Origin: Aurantimonas sp. Leaf443
GTDB lineage: Bacteria > Pseudomonadota > Alphaproteobacteria > Rhizobiales > Rhizobiaceae
Direction: 5' to 3'
NCBI RefSeq assembly: GCF_001425575.1
Contig: NZ_LMRD01000013.1
Location: forward strand, 1 to 64,000
Length of the DNA: 64,000 nucleotides
This document shows positions 1-8,382 of this stretch, piece after piece. Numbering within the stretch: the first letter of the stretch is position 1; each line of letters starts with the position of its first letter. A program made the translations under genes and the position numbers. Under the pieces are notes generated by a model, which ran no database searches, was not told where the DNA came from, and saw only the letters and a program-made list of their open reading frames with translations.

Positions 1-546
1 CAACACAGACGTCGCAAAAATGTCGAGAAAAACGACGGATCGGAAAAACGTCGAGACAAGCCAACAGGTTGCAGGACCGGAGCGTGGGATGGGCGCCGGG
101 CTCCGGGCCGCGCCCAACCGCCCTTCGACGGCATTGCCCCAGGAATGGGCCCACATTTCCGCGTTGCGCCCGCCGCTCCTGGGGCCCCTCTCCCGGCGGA
201 CCCTCCCATTCCGCCTTCTGTCAGTGCGGTGAAGGCCGGTGCGGGACCGCAGCCGGGGCAGACGGCTCCTCTCCCCCCATCCTCCATGCTGCGCGCCCTC
301 CCCCTCCCCTCATCGCTCTCCCCTCCCCCGCTCTGCTCGGACCCTCCCTGCCCGCCATCCGCCCGGTGACGCCCGACGGTCGCCGGCAGCTCGCCCCTTG
401 CCGGCGCGCGAGGCGCGTGCTGCATTGAGCCCGCCGCCATGCGGCGTTAAAGCCACAGCGCGCGGCGCCCGGTTCGGGTCCGGCTCAACTGTCGCGTTTT
501 GGCCACCTTGTTCGTCGAGAGGCGAGCGGGACTTCCAGGGATACGG
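1..546. other. Non-coding leader region, no gene seen
   Basis: No convincing gene lies before the M23 peptidase. The open frames here have proline/arginine-rich low-complexity translations typical of random GC-rich DNA, and the minus-strand frame reaching from 310 to 936 is antisense to the peptidase. The first 60 bases are locally AT-richer and carry a short A5-containing repeat (listed separately). The last part presumably holds the peptidase promoter, but I cannot point to clear -35/-10 boxes. Confidence 0.6.
16..56. repeat. Short imperfect direct repeat AAAAA(T/C)GTCGAGA
   Basis: Two 13-mers, AAAAATGTCGAGA at 16-28 and AAAAACGTCGAGA at 44-56, differ at one base. A third degenerate copy (AAAAACGACGGA) begins at 28. 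The A5 tracts stand out in this GC-rich region. It may be a regulatory or curved-DNA element of the gene to the left of the window. Function is unknown. Confidence 0.4.
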
Positions 547-2490
547 ATGAACCGTTTGCCGAGCGACAAACCCATCTTCGGCGACGAGCCCGCGCTCGTG
601 GCCGACCGACGGCGCGGACCGGACAGGCGGCAGGTCTCGGCGCGCTGGCTTCTCGGCACGCTGCTGACGGGCCTCACCTCCACGACCCTGATGGGCATCG
701 CCCTCTCGGCCGCGCTCGACGGGCATCGCGGCGCGGTGCGCCCGGCCGCCTTCGAGCGAGAGGAACCGCGCGACGCGGATTTCTCGCAGAAGGGGCAGCG
801 CGTCTTCGCGACCGCCATTCCGGTCGCCCGCGCCAAGCAGATCCTCGAACTCTCGACGCTCACGCGCGAGGGCGACCGCGAGGTCATCCGCACCCTTCCC
901 TTCGGCTACGTGACCATGCGGCTCGCCGCCCGCCACCAGGCCGGCTCGGACTATCCCTCCTTCGACCCGCTCAAGGTCTTCGCCGACGATTCCGACGGCG
1001 GGACGGACGAGGTGGAGCCGGCCCGCACGGCGCAGATCTACGGCGCGCGCACGGAATCGGAGGTGCGGCTGAAAGTGGCGCCCTTCTCCTTCGAGGCGGC
1101 CGACTACGAGCCGGAGGACGAGGAGAGCGCGGCGGCCGCGGAGAAGAAGCTGCGCGCCATGGCGAGCGAGATCACCGAGACGGCCATGCCCGTGCAGATG
1201 GCCGCGCTCGCCCCCGTCGATCCCGGCCGCTTCGACCTCAGCGGCGTGACGGAGGCCTACGAGCCCGGTTCAGCCTTCCGCGTCATCGAGGAGAACGTCT
1301 CGCTGGCGACCTCCGACGAGGCCGAGCAGGCCGCGCGCTACGGCGAGGAGGTGCTGCCGCTCAGGGAGCCCGCCACGATGATCGAGGCACTGAAGGCCGG
1401 CGGCCACGACGACGAGAGCGCGCTCGATGCCGCGCAGACCATGGCGCGGCTCCTCAATTTCGACCGGCTGAAGGCCGGAGACGCATTGCGGCTCGGCATC
1501 GAGACGGAGAACGGGCGCCGGACGATCGTGCGCCTCTCGGTCTATCGCGGCGACAAGCACCTGGCGAGCGTCGCCCAGACCGAGGACGGTCCGTTCGAGC
1601 CGGCGCTCGCCCCCGAAATGGGCGAGGCGGTGGCCGAAGCCTTCGACGAGAACGCCTCCGAGGCGCCCATGCGCGCGGACATGCCGACGGTCTACGACGG
1701 CATCTACCAGGCGGCGCTTTCCTACGGGCTGAACGGACGGCTCTGCCGCCAGCTCATCCGCATGCTCGCGACGGAAGTCGATCTCCAGTCGCGCCTCAGC
1801 CCCGCCGACCGCATGTCGGTCTTCTACACGCTGGAAAAGGGCGAGGAAGCGGCGGGCGACAGTTCCGAAATCCTTTATGTCGAGGTCAGTTTCGGCGGCA
1901 CCGTCAAGCGCTTCTACCGGTTCCGCACGGATGACGACCAGACCGACTATTACGACGAGGACGGGCGCAGCGCGAACCAGTTCCTGTTGCGCAAGCCGGT
2001 GCCGAACGCCCGCTTCACCTCCTCCTTCTCGACGGGGCGCAAGCATCCCGTGCTCGGCTATGTGCGCCCGCACTGGGGCGTCGACTGGGCCGCGCCGCGC
2101 GGTGCGCCGATCCTCGCCTCGGGCGCCGGCATCGTGGAGAAATCCGGCTGGACCAGCGGTTACGGCCGCCAGACCGTGCTGCGCCACGCCAACGGCTACG
2201 AGACCTCCTATTCGCACCAGAGCCAGATCGCGCCGGGCATCCGCGCCGGGGCGCGGGTGCGCCAGGGCCAGATCATCGGCTATGTCGGCTCGACCGGCCT
2301 CTCCACCGGCAACCATCTCCATTACGAGGTGACGGTGAACGGCACGAAGGTGGACCCGATGCGCATCAAGCTGCCCTCCGGCCGCGTCCTGGCGGGCGCG
2401 CAGCTCGAGACGTTCCAGCGCGAGCGCGACCGCATCGACAATCTCCTGAAGGACCATGTCGAGCAGCCGCTCCTGGCGACGAGCCGGTAA
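547..2490 (+). CDS. M23 family metallopeptidase (murein endopeptidase), membrane anchored
   Basis: This is a 647-residue protein predicted to be a zinc peptidoglycan endopeptidase facing the periplasm. A basic cytoplasmic N-terminus is followed by one membrane segment at about residues 34-57, a long acidic middle region, and a C-terminal M23 (lysostaphin-type) domain. The zinc signature is visible as H509-x3-D513 and the H590-L-H592 pair in GNHLHYEV, so it should be active. I chose the ATG at 547 because a purine-rich CCAGGG lies just upstream; an in-frame ATG at 499 would add 16 residues. Rhizobial homologues act in cell wall remodelling. The minus-strand neighbours are also cell wall genes, converging on this one. 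Family assignment is firm; substrate and role are inferred. Confidence 0.9.
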   Translation: MNRLPSDKPIFGDEPALVADRRRGPDRRQVSARWLLGTLLTGLTSTTLMGIALSAALDGHRGAVRPAAFEREEPRDADFSQKGQRVFATAIPVARAKQILELSTLTREGDREVIRTLPFGYVTMRLAARHQAGSDYPSFDPLKVFADDSDGGTDEVEPARTAQIYGARTESEVRLKVAPFSFEAADYEPEDEESAAAAEKKLRAMASEITETAMPVQMAALAPVDPGRFDLSGVTEAYEPGSAFRVIEENVSLATSDEAEQAARYGEEVLPLREPATMIEALKAGGHDDESALDAAQTMARLLNFDRLKAGDALRLGIETENGRRTIVRLSVYRGDKHLASVAQTEDGPFEPALAPEMGEAVAEAFDENASEAPMRADMPTVYDGIYQAALSYGLNGRLCRQLIRMLATEVDLQSRLSPADRMSVFYTLEKGEEAAGDSSEILYVEVSFGGTVKRFYRFRTDDDQTDYYDEDGRSANQFLLRKPVPNARFTSSFSTGRKHPVLGYVRPHWGVDWAAPRGAPILASGAGIVEKSGWTSGYGRQTVLRHANGYETSYSHQSQIAPGIRAGARVRQGQIIGYVGSTGLSTGNHLHYEVTVNGTKVDPMRIKLPSGRVLAGAQLETFQRERDRIDNLLKDHVEQPLLATSR

Positions 2491-2504
2491 AGGTCCGGCG
2501 TCGC

Positions 2505-2750
2505 TCAGCGGCGGGACGTGGACAGATCCAGGCCGAACCGCGGGACGGCGCGCGCCGCGTCCGCGCCCGTCAGATGCGCGAAGAGGCGCGGTGCGTGGCC
2601 CCGCAGGAGCGCGGCCGTCGCATAGACGAGGAGCGAGGCGAGAGCGAAGGCGAGGAGGCCGGGCGGCGGGCCGCTGCCCGAGAGCGCGGCGTAGAGGCGG
2701 CGCGTCAGGACGATGCAGGGCGGGCGACGCTCCGGCGCCGCGCGGCCCAT
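2505..2750 (-). CDS. Hypothetical small membrane protein
   Basis: An 81-codon frame begins 33 nt downstream of the extensin-like gene in the same direction. Its translation has one hydrophobic stretch at about residues 25-50 (LLAFALASLLVYATAALL) flanked by basic residues, so a small inner-membrane protein is plausible. I do not recognise a family. It fills an otherwise empty slot between two convergent gene ends and could be the last gene of the L,D-transpeptidase/extensin operon. In DNA this GC-rich, chance frames of this size are common, so the call is tentative. Confidence 0.4.
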   Translation of the reverse strand: MGRAAPERRPPCIVLTRRLYAALSGSGPPPGLLAFALASLLVYATAALLRGHAPRLFAHLTGADAARAVPRFGLDLSTSRR

Positions 2751-2783
2751 GTCGGGAAGGCTCGGTCCAAAGGCGCGGCGGCA

Positions 2784-4013
2784 TCACCGGCAATAGGTCG
2801 CCCCGCCCTTGCGGGCGGCGATGTCGAGGTGGAAATGCGTGTCGTGGTCCGCATCCGTGCCGGGGCCGAGCACGGTCCTGAACGGGCCGCAGGCCGCGGC
2901 GCGCACGGCGGCCTGGAACCGTTCCTCGGCGCTGCCGGGGCTTTGCGCCTCCACGCCGATCGTGCGCCCGCCCTCGAAGACGAAACCGGCAATGTCGATG
3001 GCGCTGCCGCGCGCGTGTTCGGAAATGCCGTTCTCCGAAGCGCGCGGCCGGCACACATAGGTCGAGGCGTGGCGGAACTCGGTGAGCGTCTCCTTCGGGA
3101 ACTCGGCCCGTGCCGCGGGCACCACGCCCTCGCTCATCCAGGCGTCGAGCGCGAGCGCCGCGCGGCAGAGCATCTGCGTAGCGGGCGAGACGGCGACGCC
3201 GGACGAGAGACGCGTGACGCGAACGGGCCGCAGCACGCCGCATTCGCCCTCGCTGATACTGTCCTCGACGGTGAAGGTCACGCCCCGGCGCTTCAGCTCG
3301 CTCTCGCAGGCCTCGGCATCCTCGACGGCGGCGGCGGCCGCCACGGACGCGGCCGGAGTCACGTCCGGCAGGCGCGACTTCAGCGCCTCCGGGGAATTGT
3401 CCGGCAGATCGGGCGCGGCGGGTCTGGCCGGCGCGGCGTCAGCGGGTGCCGGCGTCGCGGCGGGAGCGGCTGCCGGCTCGGGCGCCGGGCTCGGGCCGGC
3501 GGGCGGTGTCGGGTCGGCGGCCGTCGAGCCCGGCCTTGCCTCGGGCAGCGGCGGCACGCCCTCGGCCCGGACCGGGGCCTCCCCCTCGTCGAGCGGCGCG
3601 GGGCTCGGGGCGGGCACGTCGGGAGCGGGAACACCGGCGGCGGGCGCAGCCGGCGTCGCGGGGGCCTCGGCCGGCACCGCCACGTCGGCGGCGGGGCTTT
3701 CCGCCGGCAGCGGCGCGTCCGGCGCCTCGCCTTCGGTGTCCGGGCGCGGCGCGGGCGATGCCGAAGCGTCCGGGGCGGCCGGCTTGTCCTGCGGCACGGG
3801 CACTGCCGCTTCGGCCGGCACCGTCCCGGTCACGGCCGCCGGGCGCTCGCGCGCCGGCTCCGCGCGGCGCGGGCGCTTTTCCGGCGCCTGGCGGGCGGGG
3901 CCCTCCAGCGGATTGGCGTCCGGCCAGGGCAGCGGCGATTGCGCGCCGGCCGGCGCCGCGCCGAGGAGGAGCAGGGCCATCGCGGCGGCGAGCGGCCGCA
4001 TGGGGGCGCTCAT
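2784..4013 (-). CDS. Extensin-like protein with C-terminal LAS/M15-like domain
   Basis: The 409-residue product has a signal peptide ending near AGAQ (about residue 25), a low-complexity Pro/Ala/Glu-rich linker of about 190 residues, and a C-terminal extensin-like domain (Pfam Extensin-like_C) at about 236-409. That domain holds SEHARGSAID (331-340) and HDTHFHLD near 390-397. This is the SxHxxGxAxD plus HxH arrangement of zinc LAS/M15 peptidases, so a murein peptidase activity is a reasonable inference. Several cysteines suggest periplasmic disulfides. The start ATG overlaps the stop of the upstream L,D-transpeptidase as ATGA (4010-4013), implying translational coupling and a shared role in peptidoglycan maintenance. 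The linker probably lets the domain reach across the periplasm. Confidence 0.85.
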   Translation of the reverse strand: MSAPMRPLAAAMALLLLGAAPAGAQSPLPWPDANPLEGPARQAPEKRPRRAEPARERPAAVTGTVPAEAAVPVPQDKPAAPDASASPAPRPDTEGEAPDAPLPAESPAADVAVPAEAPATPAAPAAGVPAPDVPAPSPAPLDEGEAPVRAEGVPPLPEARPGSTAADPTPPAGPSPAPEPAAAPAATPAPADAAPARPAAPDLPDNSPEALKSRLPDVTPAASVAAAAAVEDAEACESELKRRGVTFTVEDSISEGECGVLRPVRVTRLSSGVAVSPATQMLCRAALALDAWMSEGVVPAARAEFPKETLTEFRHASTYVCRPRASENGISEHARGSAIDIAGFVFEGGRTIGVEAQSPGSAEERFQAAVRAAACGPFRTVLGPGTDADHDTHFHLDIAARKGGATYCR

Positions 4014-5245
4014 CCCTTGAACTCGACCACGGTCTTGGACGGCTCCACGAGTTCGGCCAGCGCCTCGGCGTCCCAGTTGGTCAGGCGCACGCAGCCGTGG
4101 CTCTCGCCCTTGTCGATCATGTCGGGATTGGGCGTGCCGTGAATGCCGTAGGTCGGTTTGGACAAGTCGATCCAGACCGAGCCGACGGGGCCGTTGGGGC
4201 CGGCCGGCAGCGTCAGCTTCTCGGTATTGTCGCCCTGCTTGAAGTTCTTGGAGGGATCGTAGGAATAGGTCGGCTCGGGCGCCACGCCCTTCACCTCCAC
4301 CGTGCCGCTCGGCGAGGGCGAGTCGGGCGAGCCGATCGTGGCGGGATCGACGAGGACGATGCGGTCCTCGCCGTCATAGGCGATGAGTTCGCCCCGGGTC
4401 TTGTCGACGACGATGCGCGCGACCTTGGTGGTCGGCTCGGCGCCGGTGTCGGCGACGAGGATCGTGGTCCCCGGCTTGTCGAAATCGGCCTGCGGGTTCA
4501 GCGCCGTCAGGAGCTGCTCGTCCATGTGGAAGCGTTCGGCGAGCATCTCCAGCGGGCCGGAATAGGCGAGCGACTTCAGCTTGGCGAGCTCGGCATAGTC
4601 GCTGGGCAGTTCCTTCACGAAGGGGCCCTTCACGTCCGCCTCGGTGATCTCGTAGGTCTTGACCGCCGGCGCGCCGTCCGCCTCGAGCTTCGCCCAGAGT
4701 TCGGCGTCCGGCTCGCCGTCGACCGGCAGGTCGTTCATCGCCTCGTAGGCACCGATCGCCTTCTTGGTGTTGCCGCCCGAGAAGCCGTCGATGACGCCGG
4801 GCGAGGCATGCGCGCGGTCGAGCAGGATCTGCAGGCGCACGAGGAACGGATCGGCGGTCTGCGGCTCGTCGGCGGCCTGCAGGCCGGCCTCGTCGGGCAG
4901 GTCGGTGGAGTTGGCGGGCGTCTCCACCACCTTGTCCGGCTCGCCCGTCACCTCGACCTCGGCCGGCGCGGCGATGTCGACGCCGTCGGCGGCGGCCTCA
5001 GCCTCCGCGCCGTCCTGCGGCACGGCCTCGTCCGCCTGCCCCGGCGCCTTCTCCTCCACCTCCGGCACGGTCGGATCGGCGGCGGCGTCCGCCGCCACGT
5101 CCTGCGCCTCGGCCTGGCGCGCTTGCCAGTCGGCGAAGCTCGCGCCGTCGATCGCCTCGCGGCTGAGCGGCGCGGAGGCCGCCAGCGCGGTGCCGGACAG
5201 GAGCGAGGCCGCCAGCGCGGCCCCGAAGAGGTGGGAGAGTGTCAT
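4010..5245 (-). CDS. L,D-transpeptidase (YkuD family), copy 1
   Basis: The 411-residue exported protein starts with a signal peptide (cleavage near ALAAS, residue ~23). It has an acidic Ala/Glu/Pro-rich linker, a peptidoglycan-binding-like segment (LDRAHASPGVIDGFSG), a LysM-like segment (AERFHMDEQLLTALNP) and a C-terminal YkuD domain. The active-site motif SHGCVR is intact, with H383 and C385, preceded by HGTPNPD. YkuD enzymes make 3-3 cross-links or attach proteins to meso-DAP in peptidoglycan. I chose the ATG at 5245 because it opens directly into the signal peptide. The gene follows its paralogue by 113 nt and overlaps the extensin-like gene by ATGA, so the three probably form one operon. 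Confidence 0.92.
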   Translation of the reverse strand: MTLSHLFGAALAASLLSGTALAASAPLSREAIDGASFADWQARQAEAQDVAADAAADPTVPEVEEKAPGQADEAVPQDGAEAEAAADGVDIAAPAEVEVTGEPDKVVETPANSTDLPDEAGLQAADEPQTADPFLVRLQILLDRAHASPGVIDGFSGGNTKKAIGAYEAMNDLPVDGEPDAELWAKLEADGAPAVKTYEITEADVKGPFVKELPSDYAELAKLKSLAYSGPLEMLAERFHMDEQLLTALNPQADFDKPGTTILVADTGAEPTTKVARIVVDKTRGELIAYDGEDRIVLVDPATIGSPDSPSPSGTVEVKGVAPEPTYSYDPSKNFKQGDNTEKLTLPAGPNGPVGSVWIDLSKPTYGIHGTPNPDMIDKGESHGCVRLTNWDAEALAELVEPSKTVVEFKG

Positions 5246-5358
5246 CGCGGGCCCCGCATCACAAAGGATCGCCCGCACAACGCGCTGGCCCGCGTTAGGG
5301 CTCCGTCCACCCTGGCGAAAGACCGTCATGGTGAACGAAACGTCAAAGCCCCTCGCCG

Positions 5359-6825
5359 CTACTCGATGAACTCGACCGTCGTGCCGGGCTTGACCATCTT
5401 GGCGAGTTCCGCCGCGTCCCAGTTGGTCAGGCGCACGCAGCCGTGGCTGTTGGTCTTGCCGATCTGCGAGGGCTCGGGCGTGCCGTGGATGCCGTAGGTC
5501 GGCTTGGAGAGCGCGACCCAGATCGTGCCCACCGGGCCGTTGGGGCCGGGCGGGATGGTCAGGATCTTGTCGTTGGTGCCCTGCTTGAAGTTGATCTTCG
5601 GGTTGTAGGTGTAGTTCGGATCGAAGGCGATGCGGCTCACCTGCACGGTGCCGGAGGGCGAAGGCGTGTCGGAGGAGCCGATCGTGGAAGGATAGGCGGC
5701 GATCAGCGTGCCGTCGGCGCCGTAGGCGCGCACCTGTTCGCGGCCCTTGTCGGCCTCGATGCGCACGACCTCGCCCTTCACGGTCTCGCCGACGGCGGCG
5801 ACCTTCACGCGCGTTCCCGGCCGGGTGAAGTCGGCGCCGGGATTGATCTCCTTCAGATAGGCCTCGTCCATGTGGAAGCGCTCGCCGAGCATCTCGGTGA
5901 CGCGCTCGTAGGACATGGCCGGCAGGAGCGCCTTCTCGCCGTAGTCGGAGGGGATGGAGGCGACGTAGGGGCCCGAGACGTCCTCGGCGGTGATCTCGTA
6001 GGTGACGATGGCCGGGCCGCCGCTGGCGTCGAGCTCCTCGGCGATGGCGCGCGGGTCGCCGGTCGGCAGCGGCCGGCCGTATTTCTCCTCGTAGGCCGCG
6101 GCGGCCTTGTTGACGTTGGAGCCCGTGCGCCCGTCGATGACGCCGGGCGACATGCCGGCGCGGTCGAGGATGACCTGGATGGCGGCGATCTCGGCCTTGG
6201 CGTTCGGCCCCTTGGGCGTCGGCACGGTGGGCGCGGGGCGGCTCTCGTGGACGGTCGCGCCCTCGCCGACGGCGCCGGGTCCGCCGAGGATCGAGGCGCC
6301 GGGATCGGGCAGGCCGAGGCCGGTGTCGCCGGGAATGGCGGCGGTCTCGCTCGGGCTTGCGCCCGGCAGCGCGTCCGGCATGCCGTAGCCGTCGGGCGCC
6401 GGCAGCGGCCGCGCCTCGATCGGCCCGCCGCGGCTCTCGCCCTCGAAGGGCGGCACGGTCGCCTCGTCGCGGTAGCCCGGCTCCTCGAAGCCCGGCGCGC
6501 CGTAGACGCCGGGCGGCGGCGCCATGCGGATCGGGCCCTCCAGCGTCACGCCCGGCGGCGGCGGCGCGTCGATGATCGCGCCGCGCCGGCTCAGATTCTG
6601 CTCGCGGCGCTCGCGCGCCTGCTGGCGGCGCGGCTGCTCCAGCACCACCACGTTGCCGTTGCGGTCCACCACGACCTGGCGGCCATACTGGTCGACGAAG
6701 ATCTCCCCGTCGGACGGGGCACCGTAGGCGAAGTCGTCGCGCGGGTCGTAATACTGCGCCGCCGCCGGCACGAGGCTCGCCAGGATGGCGCTGCCGGCGA
6801 GAAGGGACAGGAGGCAGGTCTTCAT
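5359..6825 (-). CDS. L,D-transpeptidase (YkuD family), copy 2
   Basis: This 488-residue paralogue of the downstream gene has the same architecture. A signal peptide ends near PAAAQ (residue ~23). A Tyr/Asp/Arg-rich segment (QYGRQVVVDRNGNVVV) follows, then a Pro/Gly-rich linker, a peptidoglycan-binding-like segment (ILDRAGMSPGVIDGRTG), a LysM-like segment (GERFHMDEAYLKEINP) and a YkuD domain with SHGCVR (H461, C463). The shared YGIHGTP and SHGCVRLTNWD strings in both copies point to a tandem duplication followed by linker divergence. The ATG at 6825 (MKTCLL...) begins the signal peptide; the longer frame to 6987 lacks one. Rhizobia typically carry many YkuD enzymes and rely on 3-3 cross-links. 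Confidence 0.92.
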   Translation of the reverse strand: MKTCLLSLLAGSAILASLVPAAAQYYDPRDDFAYGAPSDGEIFVDQYGRQVVVDRNGNVVVLEQPRRQQARERREQNLSRRGAIIDAPPPPGVTLEGPIRMAPPPGVYGAPGFEEPGYRDEATVPPFEGESRGGPIEARPLPAPDGYGMPDALPGASPSETAAIPGDTGLGLPDPGASILGGPGAVGEGATVHESRPAPTVPTPKGPNAKAEIAAIQVILDRAGMSPGVIDGRTGSNVNKAAAAYEEKYGRPLPTGDPRAIAEELDASGGPAIVTYEITAEDVSGPYVASIPSDYGEKALLPAMSYERVTEMLGERFHMDEAYLKEINPGADFTRPGTRVKVAAVGETVKGEVVRIEADKGREQVRAYGADGTLIAAYPSTIGSSDTPSPSGTVQVSRIAFDPNYTYNPKINFKQGTNDKILTIPPGPNGPVGTIWVALSKPTYGIHGTPEPSQIGKTNSHGCVRLTNWDAAELAKMVKPGTTVEFIE

Positions 6826-7011
6826 CACGACACTCCGCGGAGGCGGCGGACCGCGCTCCGGTGCAAAGGGATACCATGGCCGCCGGCCGGCGCCGGCCGA
6901 GGCGGTTTGCCCCTCCCTCTGCCAGACGAAGCAGACATGAAAATGGCGTGCCGGCCGGTGCGCGCACCTTGTCGCGCCGCCCGGCAAGCCCCGCGCAAGC
7001 CGGGCGCGCCC

Positions 7012-8382
7012 CTATTCGAAGTCGCGTCGGGAGATCCCGTGGCGCTGCAGCTTGTCGTAGAAGGTCTTTCGCGCAATGCCGAGCGCCTCGAGGCTCCGGC
7101 GCACGTCGCCGCGATGGCGCTCCAGCGTGGAGCGGATGAGCGCGGCCTCGTGCCGGTCGAGCCGCTCGGGAAGGCTCAGGCCCTCGTCCGCCGACAGAAG
7201 GTCGTCCGGACCTTGCGCCGGGCGCGTGGCCGGGGCGGCAAGGCCGATATCGGGATCGAGGCCGAGCACGGTGCGCTCGGCGAAATGCACCAGTTCGCGC
7301 ACGTTGCCCGGCCAGTCATGCGCCGCGAGATGGCGCGAGAGGGCGGGCGAGAGCGCCGGCACCGGCCGGCCGAAGCGCTCGGCCGCGCGCCGCAGGAAAT
7401 GCCCGAACAGGAGCGGCACGTCCTCGCGACGCTCGCGCAGCGGCGGGATGCGCAGCGTCACCACGTTCAGCCGGTAGTAGAGGTCCTCGCGGAAGTCGCC
7501 GCGCGCGGCCGGGTCCGAGAGGTCGATCTTCACCGCGGCGACGACGCGCAGATCGATGCGGCGCGGGGCGTTGGTGCCGAGCGGATCGACCTGGCGCGTC
7601 TCCAGGACGCGCAGGAGCTTCACCTGCAAGGCCGGCGGCATGGACTCGATCTCGTCGAGGAAGAGCGTGCCCCCGCCCGAATGCTCGATGCGCCCGACGC
7701 GCCGCTTCTGCGCGCCGGTGAAGGCGCCGGCCTCGAAGCCGAAGAGCTCGGCGTCGATCACCGTCTCGGGCAGCGCGCCGCAGTTCAGCGCCACGAAGGG
7801 CCGGTCGCGCCGCCGGCTCCAGCGGTGCAGGAGGTCGGCGACCACCTCCTTGCCGGTGCCGGTCTCGCCCTCCACCAGGACGTCGACATCGGTGTCGGCG
7901 ATCTGGCGCAGCGCCTCGCGCAGGCGCCGGATCGCCGGCGCCTCGCCGATCAGCGGCCCGTCGTCGCCGCTGCGCGCGGCCATGGCGCGCAGGGCGCGGT
8001 TCTCCAGGACCAGGCGCCGCGTCTCCAGCGCCCGGCGCAGCGTGCCGGCTATGCGCTCGCCCGAAAACGGCTTGGCGATGAAGTCATAGGCGCCGTCCTT
8101 CATCGCCGACACGGCGAGATCGACGTCGCCATGGCCGGTCACGAGGATCACCGGGATCTCGGGGTCGAGCGCGCGCAGGCGCGAGAAGAGCTCCAGCCCG
8201 TCCATGCCGGGCATGCGGATATCGGTGACGACGCAGCCCGGAAAGCTCTCGTCGAGGCTGGCGAGCGCCGCCGGCGCGTCGGCGAAGGGCCGGGGCGAGA
8301 AGCCCTCGAGCTCCAGCATCTGCGCCGTCGCGCGGCGAAGGTCGGCGTCGTCGTCGACGAGGACGACGGGCAGAGGCGTCAT
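7012..8382 (-). CDS. dctD: Sigma-54-dependent response regulator DctD
   Basis: The 456-residue NtrC-type activator has an N-terminal receiver (D10-D12 acidic pocket, phospho-acceptor D54, [14 protein letters not shown], conserved K near 104) and a central AAA+ domain with Walker A GETGTGKE. It also carries the sigma-54 contact loop GAFTGA and the Walker B region LFLDEIE. A C-terminal Fis-type helix-turn-helix ends the protein. It is the partner of DctB, whose stop overlaps this start as ATGA (8379-8382). Divergent dctA, with a sigma-54 promoter and upstream palindromes, identifies the target: phosphorylated DctD activates dicarboxylate uptake. The assignment rests on both domain content and locus. 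Confidence 0.95.
   Translation of the reverse strand: MTPLPVVLVDDDADLRRATAQMLELEGFSPRPFADAPAALASLDESFPGCVVTDIRMPGMDGLELFSRLRALDPEIPVILVTGHGDVDLAVSAMKDGAYDFIAKPFSGERIAGTLRRALETRRLVLENRALRAMAARSGDDGPLIGEAPAIRRLREALRQIADTDVDVLVEGETGTGKEVVADLLHRWSRRRDRPFVALNCGALPETVIDAELFGFEAGAFTGAQKRRVGRIEHSGGGTLFLDEIESMPPALQVKLLRVLETRQVDPLGTNAPRRIDLRVVAAVKIDLSDPAARGDFREDLYYRLNVVTLRIPPLRERREDVPLLFGHFLRRAAERFGRPVPALSPALSRHLAAHDWPGNVRELVHFAERTVLGLDPDIGLAAPATRPAQGPDDLLSADEGLSLPERLDRHEAALIRSTLERHRGDVRRSLEALGIARKTFYDKLQRHGISRRDFE

Noticed and set aside
310-936. 208-codon minus-strand frame at the left edge
   Set aside because: Overlaps the N-terminus of the M23 peptidase in antisense and has a low-complexity translation.
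3082-4020. Gly/Ala/Ser-rich plus-strand frame resembling a structural repeat protein
   Set aside because: It is the exact antisense of the Pro/Ala-rich linker of the extensin-like protein.
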